In this document: one piece after another, positions 1 to 5,383 of the stretch
How positions within the stretch are numbered: position 1 is the stretch's first letter
How the letters are laid out: the number at the start of each line of letters is the position of its first letter
NCBI GenBank assembly: GCA_038227045.1
Contig: JBBRQD010000147.1
Coordinates: 1 to 12,195, forward strand
Length of the DNA: 12,195 nt
Direction: 5' to 3'
Origin: JANXLS01 sp038227045
GTDB lineage: Bacteria; Planctomycetota; SZUA-567; H5-PLA8
Program-made: the position numbers and the translations under genes
Notes under the pieces: generated by a model
The model's database searches: none
The model's input: the letters and a program-made list of their open reading frames with translations, nothing else
Told to the model about the DNA's origin: nothing

Positions 1-136
1 ATTATCGCGCCGCGCCGGGCAAGTTGAACGAGGCGGTCGAGCAAAGGCGTATTGGGAAGATACGCCGTGCGAGACCAACGAAGTTCAACGCCGCCCGCCG
101 CAAGCGAGAATGATGCTTTAGAAATGCGCGGGTCAA
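1..136. repeat. Incomplete copy of a 161-bp palindromic (MITE/REP-like) element
   Basis: This is the right-hand 136 bp of an element whose left-hand 137 bp appears at 12059-12195. Combining the two gives a 161-bp palindrome with two 77-nt arms around a 7-nt loop (loop at 53-59 here). The outer 22 bp of the right arm, 115-136, is an exact reverse complement of 12059-12080. Near the centre, GGCGTAT (46-52) pairs with ATACGCC (60-66), and GTTGAAC recurs at the same depth in both arms. Positions 1-112 align without gaps to 12084-12195 with seven differences, all transitions. No reading frame here looks like a real protein. It is most likely a non-autonomous palindromic repeat present in several copies; no mobilising enzyme is in the window. 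Confidence 0.85.
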
Positions 137-222
137 TAAAGCCGTTTCTTCGCTGTTAACTCTGAAGATTTTCCCGCCAGATAAGTCTTTAAAATGCAAT
201 CTATTTCATTATCATAGCCACA

Positions 223-250
223 TTGACGAAATTATTGGGTGTCGAATATT
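223..250 (+). promoter_or_regulatory. Possible sigma70-type promoter for the diheme lipoprotein gene
   Basis: TTGACG (223-228) resembles a -35 box. It is followed after 16 bp by AATATT (245-250), a 4-of-6 match to TATAAT. The pair sits 40 bp upstream of the ATG at 290 in an AT-rich stretch between the terminal repeat and the gene. This is a motif match only, and the -10 box is weak. Confidence 0.3.
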
Positions 251-289
251 CGTGACCTTTGACGTAGAACCTCGGACTGTGGATAAAAA

Positions 290-724
290 ATGAAGTTCAC
301 GCACAAACAAATCTTAAGCACCCTGGGCCTGGCCCTGCTCCTGACGTTTCTCGCCGCGTGCGAAACGAAGATACCGAGCTTCGAAGGTATCCAGGATTCG
401 AAGCTGCTGGACCGCCGCATCAAGGAGACGCCGCGCCAGCGCGTCGTGCGCGAATGCGAGCAGGAAGGCAACCGCTTCCGCGTCGGCTGCACGCACTGCC
501 ACACCACGAATAAAGCCGAAGCCATCACCGCCGAAGCCCCGTCGCTCACGCCCATCGGCGAACGCGCTCAAATCATGCGCACCAGCCCGACATTCGGCCA
601 GCACCAGGATTGCCAGCAGTGCCACCAAACAAGATTCACACTAAACCGCAACGCCCAAAAACTCTTCGGCCCCGGCGGCTCAAAATACGGCGAATCGCTG
701 AGCGTGCTTAAGGTCGATAAATAG
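290..724 (+). CDS. Small diheme c-type cytochrome lipoprotein
   Basis: The product is 144 aa. Residues 1-23 form a lipoprotein signal peptide (KQ charge, hydrophobic LGLALLLTF, then lipobox LAAC with Cys24), so the mature protein should be lipid-anchored on the outer side of the inner membrane or on the outer membrane. It has two haem c attachment motifs, CTHCH at 67-71 and CQQCH at 108-112, implying covalent binding of two haems and a role in electron transfer. I do not recognise a named family; redox partner and pathway are unknown. The ATG at 290 is preceded by a purine-rich stretch (GGATAAAAAA) rather than a strong Shine-Dalgarno. The gene converges on the P460-like gene, with a hairpin-forming spacer between. 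Its last 17 codons are duplicated at 1623-1673. Confidence 0.85.
   Translation: MKFTHKQILSTLGLALLLTFLAACETKIPSFEGIQDSKLLDRRIKETPRQRVVRECEQEGNRFRVGCTHCHTTNKAEAITAEAPSLTPIGERAQIMRTSPTFGQHQDCQQCHQTRFTLNRNAQKLFGPGGSKYGESLSVLKVDK
673..723 (+). repeat. Direct repeat A (3' end of diheme lipoprotein gene)
   Basis: These 51 bp recur at 1623-1673 with a single mismatch (G712 versus A1662), 950 bp away in the same orientation. The repeat covers the last 17 codons of the gene and two bases of the stop codon. The mismatch falls in the third position of a Lys codon and is silent. Confidence 0.95.
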
Positions 725-734
725 AGTTAATGTA

Positions 735-772
735 CCGCGACCGCAAGGAAGCGGTTTCCTCGGAGATCGCGG
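735..772. terminator. Hairpin between convergent genes, likely shared terminator or REP-like
   Basis: CCGCGA (735-740) pairs exactly with TCGCGG (767-772). Nested inside are CCGC/GCGG (741-744 with 751-754) or, alternatively, AGGAA/TTCCT (746-750 with 756-760). It occupies most of the 62-bp gap between two converging stop codons, where a bidirectional terminator is expected. There is no clean T-tract, so an intrinsic terminator is not certain. A related motif (CCGCGACC...GAGCGGT) follows the duplicated gene end at about 1700. Confidence 0.5.
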
Positions 773-786
773 GGAATGCCGCAGTG

Positions 787-1359
787 TTAATTCTTTAGTT
801 TCTCGAAGAACGACGCATTCGTAAAGTGCCAGTCGTTGCTCACCCCGGCATTGAGATGACACGTCGTACAGAACTGCGCCGTTTTTGAATCACCTTTACC
901 GCGTTGTTCCGCTTCTCCGGGCGGGATCAGCACATATTCCCAATCCTTCGATTCCGGAGCGCTACCCTTTCTCAGCTTCATGCTGATGAGCAGGGCCGGG
1001 GTCTTCTTCGTTTCCCAGGCTGACTTGTCCGAATAGACTTCACGGAGAAGGATCGTTCCCTCTGGATATACATAAGGCGCTTTTCCCTTGCTGACCGCTT
1101 CGCCCACCGCGTTCACATAAACTTCGCGGTAGCCTTTCTCACCCTCTTTGCTTCCCAAATATCCGGTCGGATCGCCAGTGATTGGTCTGCCTTCCGTGAG
1201 GTGGTACCACTTGTCATAGCCGTCCCATGGCGTCTTCTTGGCTTCTTCGCGTTTTGGCTCAATCGCTGTAGGCTTTGGCTCAATCGCCTTAGTTTGAAAG
1301 AGGAACATCCAGCCCAACACCGCGCACGTCACGACCACCAGCACCACGATCCATTTCAT
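787..1359 (-). CDS. Membrane-anchored cytochrome P460-like haem protein
   Basis: The product is 190 aa. Residues 3-21 form a single hydrophobic signal-anchor, followed by a Pro/Lys/Glu-rich linker containing a 7-residue tandem repeat (AIEPKPT then AIEPKRE). The globular part, about 45-190, has the cytochrome P460 layout: a YPEGTILLREVY strand (98-109) and a near-C-terminal CTTCH haem c motif (164-168), followed by an NDWHFTNASFF segment. Classical P460 proteins oxidise hydroxylamine or detoxify NO using a haem cross-linked to lysine; I cannot tell whether that cross-link is present, so the reaction is unassigned. AAGGAG (reverse strand, 1365-1370) lies 5 nt before the ATG and supports this start. 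The gene converges on the diheme lipoprotein, and the two may act in the same periplasmic electron chain (inference). Confidence 0.8.
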   Translation of the reverse strand: MKWIVVLVVVTCAVLGWMFLFQTKAIEPKPTAIEPKREEAKKTPWDGYDKWYHLTEGRPITGDPTGYLGSKEGEKGYREVYVNAVGEAVSKGKAPYVYPEGTILLREVYSDKSAWETKKTPALLISMKLRKGSAPESKDWEYVLIPPGEAEQRGKGDSKTAQFCTTCHLNAGVSNDWHFTNASFFEKLKN

Positions 1360-1540
1360 CGTTTCTCCTTTTTTGGCCGAGAGATTCGCTGTCCGCTCAC
1401 AGCGTCTCTAGGCAAGTACGGCGCACGCTACTCCCCCCAAATTAACAACGTCAAACAGAATCCCAGATGAATTTGACAGTTTTCGCTCTTTTCCGACAAC
1501 TGATGAGAGCGAATCATCGCTTTTTACTCGGGGGTCACGG

Positions 1541-1583
1541 GGATCTCGGGGACAGGATCTCGGGATCTCGATCTCGGGGACAG
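1541..1583. repeat. Degenerate short repeat run (GGATCTCGGGGACAG-type)
   Basis: The 13-mer ATCTCGGGGACAG occurs exactly at 1543-1555 and 1571-1583. Partial units GGATCTCGGG (1555-1564) and GATCTCG (1564-1570) lie between them. The run leads directly into the hairpin at 1577-1615, so both probably belong to one REP-like element. Confidence 0.75.
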
Positions 1584-1615
1584 ACACGTATCTATTTTTG
1601 TTTCGTGTCTGTCCC
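1577..1615. repeat. Perfect 12-bp inverted repeat (REP/RAYT-type hairpin)
   Basis: GGGACAGACACG (1577-1588) is the exact reverse complement of CGTGTCTGTCCC (1604-1615), with a 15-nt AT-rich loop. From memory, hairpins with this GGGACAGACAC stem recur between genes in many environmental genomes and accompany Y1/REP-associated tyrosine transposases; I could not verify this. No transposase gene is present here. Its right edge lies 7 nt before the duplicated gene fragment. Confidence 0.8.
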
Positions 1616-1622
1616 TAGAACT

Positions 1623-1676
1623 CGGCGGCTCAAAATACGGCGAATCGCTGAGCGTGCTTAAAGTCGATAAATAATA
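1623..1676 (+). pseudogene. Remnant 3' end of a second diheme lipoprotein gene
   Basis: Read in frame, it encodes the same C-terminal residues as the gene at 290-724 (GGSKYGESLSVLKVDK), then TAA instead of TAG. The only difference within the 51 bp is silent (Lys AAG versus AAA), as expected if this was once a functional paralogue. Upstream similarity stops abruptly at 1623, right after the hairpin element, so no start codon, signal peptide or haem motif survives. It is non-coding now. The alternative is a short duplication without a full second gene. Confidence 0.75.
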
Positions 1677-1701
1677 ATGGGCACACATCGACAAAGAGCC
1701 G

Positions 1702-1725
1702 CGACCACAATGGAGCGGTCGTTTT
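1702..1725 (+). terminator. Terminator-like hairpin after the gene remnant
   Basis: CGACC (1702-1706) pairs with GGTCG (1717-1721) and is followed by TTTT (1722-1725), a short intrinsic-terminator shape on the + strand. It lies 26 bp after the stop of the lipoprotein remnant, as if it terminated that lost gene. The stem is only 5 bp. Confidence 0.4.
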
Positions 1726-1790
1726 GACGTCACGACCACGATGGACGATGCCAAGGACGGCAGTTCAACTCAAAGCAAAGAACGATTTTG

Positions 1791-3071
1791 TCAGTTCGTA
1801 TTGCAGACGCCATCGCTGCAATCGATTCGGCGGCGGCGAGCGACGACGTGGTAAATATGCGTTCCTGGAATGCTAATTAAGCGAAATTTCATAAAAAATC
1901 CAATGATTCGTGTCGCAGGCAGCAACGTTAGCGCCATCTGATACGACCAGTATCCTACATAAACATTGCCCGTTTCGTCCATCGCATGTATGTCACGCAG
2001 ACAATCACTGGAAATCATTCTTGGATAGGTATTGAAATCCGGAGAATGCACATCGACAAATCGCAGCCGGGAATAAACATCGAGCCTTTCCAGGAGTGCG
2101 GCCGTTCGGCGACAGAGCGGACATTGCCCGTCGACAAATAGCCTTAATACCTTGCGATTGTCCGGATATCCGGAATTGCATTCCCAAAAAAACCACCCCA
2201 AATATACGGCAAAGGTTGGGCCAAACAGAATATTCATGAACAGCAATATACCGACGTGAAACAATGTCCCGCCAGCAAGGTAATAAATCCTTAGACGAGG
2301 CCAAATCAGACAGGCTCCAAAGGTCAGTTCAAAGAGAATGCTGGATACGGCGCCGACATGAAAGACAGTTGCAGGAAGCCACTCGACCAACCGGCTCATG
2401 CCCGGCGGAGCATATGGAAAGTTATTCAAATCGTTGTTTAATTTAAACAACAACATATTCTTCAGCGGCTCGCCGCTCAGAAGCCAGCTTCGGAAAAAAA
2501 AAATGTGCGACGTCGCGGAATTAAGGTACAAAAGCGCGGTCATTAACAGGCAGAAAAAGAATTGCGGGGAAAACCGGACATCGGTCGCGATATCGACCTT
2601 CCTCTTCGAACGCAGCGCATCCAAGCTCATCGTACTGTATTCGGACGGAAGCAGGAAAGCGACAAGTGCCAAACATGCCATATACTCTGTATTCGTCTCG
2701 CGCAGATAGCTATTCAATACTCCGAAATAGAAAAAACCAAGAACCACTGTTACCGGCTGAATTGTCTCCAATTTGAAGCCCAATACGGTCAGCAGGCATC
2801 CGGCTGAAAAAAGCATCTGCAACAGCCCGACCACCGTGGGATTTCGGGCCAGGGTTAATAATGGCTCGAATTTGAGCAATCCGGTGGGCATGAACTCAAA
2901 CGCGGAATGTGAGGCGTAATGCGCCAGATTCACGCGATACAAAAACGTCAGGCTAAAAACGGAATGTACGAGCATGAACGAAAAAAAAGTTATCCGCAAA
3001 AGATCGTTTTGATACGCGCTTCCGGAAAACCTCAGCTCGATGGCCTTGCGCAGTTCGTGCATACCATTCAT
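1791..3071 (-). CDS. HTTM (VKGC-like) membrane protein fused to C-terminal DCC (DUF393) domain
   Basis: The product is 426 aa from the chosen ATG. The N-terminal two thirds is polytopic, with about six to eight hydrophobic segments, and resembles the HTTM family (membrane domain related to vitamin K-dependent gamma-carboxylase), including LFHVGILLFMNILFG near the end of the membrane part. The C-terminal region from about residue 308 is a DCC/DUF393 thiol-disulfide domain with DGQCPLC (314-320, Cys317 and Cys320) and a later GNVYVGYWS stretch; Cys418 and Cys423 lie at the tail. A redox or lipid-modifying role at the membrane is plausible, but no reaction is known. The start at 3071 is preferred because GGGGAAG lies 7 nt before it and it begins 4 nt after the upstream stop. 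An in-frame ATG at 3119 (16 residues longer, overlapping the upstream gene) also has a GAGGA. GC is visibly lower than in the flanking genes. Confidence 0.8.
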   Translation of the reverse strand: MNGMHELRKAIELRFSGSAYQNDLLRITFFSFMLVHSVFSLTFLYRVNLAHYASHSAFEFMPTGLLKFEPLLTLARNPTVVGLLQMLFSAGCLLTVLGFKLETIQPVTVVLGFFYFGVLNSYLRETNTEYMACLALVAFLLPSEYSTMSLDALRSKRKVDIATDVRFSPQFFFCLLMTALLYLNSATSHIFFFRSWLLSGEPLKNMLLFKLNNDLNNFPYAPPGMSRLVEWLPATVFHVGAVSSILFELTFGACLIWPRLRIYYLAGGTLFHVGILLFMNILFGPTFAVYLGWFFWECNSGYPDNRKVLRLFVDGQCPLCRRTAALLERLDVYSRLRFVDVHSPDFNTYPRMISSDCLRDIHAMDETGNVYVGYWSYQMALTLLPATRIIGFFMKFRLISIPGTHIYHVVARRRRIDCSDGVCNTN

Positions 3072-3075
3072 CTCG

Positions 3076-3606
3076 TTACTTCCCCGATCGTGTGGCAATT
3101 GAGACATTGCATGTAACATCGCGGTCCTCGGCGAGTAGGCATTGCAATTCTCCTTTTGCCTCCATGCAGACGAAGTGGATATTCACTTTCACCGAATCTT
3201 GCGACAGCTTGGCCGCATGGGAGTTCGACCATTCGGAAATAAGAAACTGGAGCATCTCTTTCAATTGATCGTCATGTCCTGAAACAATGTATCGTTGAAT
3301 GCGGTCGTGAAGAAAACCGGGCGGAAAGTACTTATAATGATATACGAAAGAGTTGAAATCCATTTCTCCATCGCGCGTCGAATCCGGGAGTGTGGTCAAG
3401 CGCACGCGAAAGTACTTTTTTCCATTAGTAGGAAGAACGGCATACAAACCCCATGAGGTGAATGGGTACATTTTTATCTCGGACAATTCCCGGCTGCGCA
3501 GAAAAACACAAACACGGAATATTTCGGTCCCAATAAAATTGCCCAGGTAGAGCGCCAGAATGCCGGCAAAAGCACAATTGTACACCGATCGCCTAGAAAT
3601 ACCCAT
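3076..3606 (-). CDS. Small membrane-anchored protein of unknown function, partner of HTTM-DCC
   Basis: The product is 176 aa. One N-terminal hydrophobic helix (about 10-25, NCAFAGILALYLGNFIG) after a short basic head predicts a membrane anchor with an outside domain of about 140 residues. I do not recognise a named family. The YPFTSWGLYAV stretch (about 47-57), just after the anchor, recalls the aromatic 'PF..YPMFS' segment I remember from small proteins encoded next to HTTM genes; this is recollection, not a match. It is first in a two-gene operon; its stop lies 4 nt before the preferred HTTM-DCC start, so the two products probably work together. GGAG lies about 10 nt before the ATG. GC is lower than in the rest of the window. 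Confidence 0.7.
   Translation of the reverse strand: MGISRRSVYNCAFAGILALYLGNFIGTEIFRVCVFLRSRELSEIKMYPFTSWGLYAVLPTNGKKYFRVRLTTLPDSTRDGEMDFNSFVYHYKYFPPGFLHDRIQRYIVSGHDDQLKEMLQFLISEWSNSHAAKLSQDSVKVNIHFVCMEAKGELQCLLAEDRDVTCNVSIATRSGK
3079..3085 (-). promoter_or_regulatory. Ribosome binding site favouring the HTTM-DCC start at 3071
   Basis: GGGGAAG on the reverse strand sits 7 nt upstream of ATG 3071, inside the last codons of the upstream gene. This is a classic translational-coupling arrangement within an operon. The competing start at 3119 has GAGGA about 5 nt upstream, so the choice is not certain. Confidence 0.5.
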
Positions 3607-3868
3607 CGGTTTTCGGTCTCCAGAAAATGATTTATCCGTAACTTATCGAAACGTTATTCTAAATGTTTTACGCGAGAATCAAGGCTACAATAGGCGAATT
3701 TTGAAATCCATTACTAATGACCATTCGGAATACCGCGCGTTTCCCTTACCTAATAGTTGGTACCTCGCTTGGCCTGCCTTTTGACTATTAATCGACTCTC
3801 GACACGAATGAACTCCTCCACCTGGATAGTACCGTCCTTGTCCGTGACACACACTGATCTGTTTCCCC
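3607..3868. other. AT-rich intergenic region upstream of the HTTM operon
   Basis: This 262-bp gap separates two genes on the minus strand: the methyltransferase stop at 3869 and the start of the small membrane protein at 3606. The stretch 3601-3720 is only about one third G+C by hand count. It should hold the HTTM operon promoter; the best pair found, TTGATT (3677-3682, reverse) and TAGAAT (3656-3661, reverse), has only a 15-bp spacer. No gene, strong hairpin or T-tract terminator was seen. Confidence 0.5.
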
Positions 3869-5182
3869 TCACTTCTTCCTCAAAACCGCCGCAAAAAATC
3901 CATCCGTCCCATGCACATGCGGCAGCAATTTCAAAAACCGTCCGCATGGCGACGCAATCTCCGTCGCGCGGATTTTCGACACTATTTCTTTCAGCGGCAC
4001 GGCTTCGCAGCCGCCGTCCGCAAGCAGCCGTTCGACCACGTCTTCGTTCTCGGCGCTCAACACGCTGCACGTGGCATAAACCAGCCGTCCGCCCGGCGCG
4101 CACAATTCCAGCGCCCGGCGCGCGAGCGATTCTTGAAGCTGCGGGAGCTTTTCGAGCGCGAAGGATTCCTCGCGCCAGCGCGCTTCGGGATTGCGCCGCA
4201 GCGCGCCCGATCCGCCGCAGGGCACATCCGCCAGCGCCCGATTAAATTTTCCACCCAGCGCGATGGCCTCGGCCGGCCACGCGTCGGGCCGCGTGCGCGC
4301 CGCCCGAATATTGTGCGCGGCGGCGCGGCGCGCGCGGCGCCGCAGTTCTTCGAGCTTCGCTTCGGACACATCCAGCGCCATCAACGTCCCGGTGCCGCCC
4401 ATCAGCGCGCTCATGGCCAGAGTCTTGCCGCCGGTCCCGGCACAGGAGTCCAGCACTTTCGAGCCGCGCGCGGGCGCAGCGATTTCAGCGATGAGCTGGC
4501 TGCCTTCGTCCTGCGCTTCAAACATGCCTTCGCGAAACGCGCCGCACGAAAACGCACGCGCGGGGTTTTCCAAATCCAGTCCAAACGGCGAAAAACGCGT
4601 CGCCCGCGCATGCAAATCTTCAGCCGCCAAATGCGCGATCAATTCCTCGCGCGTGGTCTTCAAACTGTTGGCGCGAAGCGTGAACGGCGCGCGGCGGTTG
4701 AGCGAATCCGCCAGCGGCGCGGCATGTTCGCCATAATCTTTCATAATGCGCGAAGCCAGCGCATCGGGCAGAGAATACTGCGTCGCAAATCGCTTGACGG
4801 GATCGTCGATTTTCGCGATGCGTTCTTCGACGCGCGCCACGACATCCCAATCGACGCCCTCCAAAAATCCGCCAGCCTCCCGCGCGTCGATATTTCCGGA
4901 AAGCAGCAGCGCCGCGGCCAGCAGCGCCAGCTCGCGCTGCCGCCCATTCTCCGTCGCGCCCGATCCCTGCAAGGCAAAATCCAGCCGCCGGAATTGCGCG
5001 ATCATTTCGTGCAGCGTTTCGACAACCTCTTTTTTCTGTTCTTCAGCCAGCACCTGGCGGCGAAACGCATCGGCAATTTTCGAACTGGCAAAGCACCAGC
5101 CATCGCCAATTTCGCGCCAGAGTTCAAGGACCACTTCGTGTTCGGTGGAAAGACGATTCATCATCCGCGCATCATCGTTCAT
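3869..5182 (-). CDS. RsmB/NOP-family RNA (cytosine-C5) methyltransferase
   Basis: The product is 437 aa and transfers methyl from S-adenosylmethionine to C5 of cytosine in RNA; by family the likely substrate is 16S rRNA, as in RsmB, but the site is not provable here. The N-terminal 140 residues or so are a divergent helical region; the Rossmann methyltransferase core runs from about 165 to 437. Motif I is DSCAGTGGK (245-253), the CAGxGGK variant rather than CAAPGGK. Motif IV is DVPCGGSGALRRNPEARWR (319-337, with Cys322). Motif VI is YATCSVLSAENE, where Cys372 is the expected nucleophile. HGTDGFFAAVLRK closes the fold. The frame stays open to 5317, but those extra 45 residues would be translated from a palindromic repeat, so I chose ATG 5182; ATGs at 5164 and 5161 are alternatives. 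None has a strong Shine-Dalgarno. Confidence 0.88.
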   Translation of the reverse strand: MNDDARMMNRLSTEHEVVLELWREIGDGWCFASSKIADAFRRQVLAEEQKKEVVETLHEMIAQFRRLDFALQGSGATENGRQRELALLAAALLLSGNIDAREAGGFLEGVDWDVVARVEERIAKIDDPVKRFATQYSLPDALASRIMKDYGEHAAPLADSLNRRAPFTLRANSLKTTREELIAHLAAEDLHARATRFSPFGLDLENPARAFSCGAFREGMFEAQDEGSQLIAEIAAPARGSKVLDSCAGTGGKTLAMSALMGGTGTLMALDVSEAKLEELRRRARRAAAHNIRAARTRPDAWPAEAIALGGKFNRALADVPCGGSGALRRNPEARWREESFALEKLPQLQESLARRALELCAPGGRLVYATCSVLSAENEDVVERLLADGGCEAVPLKEIVSKIRATEIASPCGRFLKLLPHVHGTDGFFAAVLRKK

Positions 5183-5221
5183 TTCGCAGCAAATGACACA
5201 AGAATTCGCCGGGGATTCGAT

Positions 5222-5371
5222 CCCCTCTCCCCTTGAGGGAGTGGGCCGACGCATGTACTCATGCACGGGGTGAGGGGTAATCGCGGATCGCAGGATTAAT
5301 CCGCGCCCACCCCTCACCCGGCGAGCGCAAACGGCTGCGCTCGTCCGCCCTCTCCCTCAAGGGGAGAGGGG
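5222..5371. repeat. 150-bp palindrome with side arms (cruciform-type intergenic repeat)
   Basis: The 20-bp ends 5222-5241 and 5352-5371 are exact reverse complements. Further in, GGGTGAGGGGT (5268-5278) pairs with ACCCCTCACCC (5309-5319), and CGCGGAT (5282-5288) with ATCCGCG (5299-5305). Between outer and inner stems each half carries its own hairpin: GCATG/CATGC (5251-5264) on the left and GAGCGCA/TGCGCTC (5323-5342) on the right. It fills the gap between the aldehyde dehydrogenase stop (5384) and the methyltransferase start (5182), so it would lie in any shared transcript and could terminate or attenuate it. CCCTCTCCC...GGGAGAGGG palindromes are common in bacterial intergenic DNA. Confidence 0.9.
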
Positions 5372-5383
5372 AATGCAGCCACA

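Larger units (their letters stand above)
1360..1790. other. 431-bp gene-free, repeat-rich interval
   Basis: From the P460-like start to the HTTM-DCC stop there is no credible intact gene. It holds, in order: the 5' leader of the P460-like gene (about 1360-1500, no convincing promoter found), a degenerate repeat run (1541-1583), a perfect hairpin (1577-1615), a duplicated gene end (1623-1676) and a terminator-like hairpin (1702-1725). The two 13-nt sequences at 1702-1714 and 1733-1745 (CGACCACAATGGA and CGACCACGATGGA) are near-identical. The short reading frames here run through repeats and look spurious. Confidence 0.7.

Noticed and set aside
2..199. 65-aa minus-strand reading frame at the left end
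   Set aside because: It runs mostly through the palindromic repeat, and its composition reflects the repeat rather than a protein.
3656..3682. TTGATT/TAGAAT promoter for the HTTM operon
   Set aside because: The spacer is only 15 bp. It was kept as a remark in the intergenic entry and not called as a promoter.
3750..3876. Minus-strand peptide containing DKDGTIQVEEF, resembling a calcium-binding EF-hand
   Set aside because: The loop is two residues too short for a canonical EF-hand. The frame continues upstream as an antisense-like shadow of the methyltransferase and has no start or Shine-Dalgarno of its own.
3911..5236. 441-aa plus-strand frame opposite the methyltransferase
   Set aside because: It is extremely rich in Arg, Ala and Gln with no recognisable motif, as expected antisense to a high-GC gene. 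The minus strand has clear methyltransferase motifs.
5183..5317. 45-residue N-terminal extension of the methyltransferase
   Set aside because: It would be encoded by the palindromic repeat and has no family similarity; the start at 5182 gives a sensible N-terminus.
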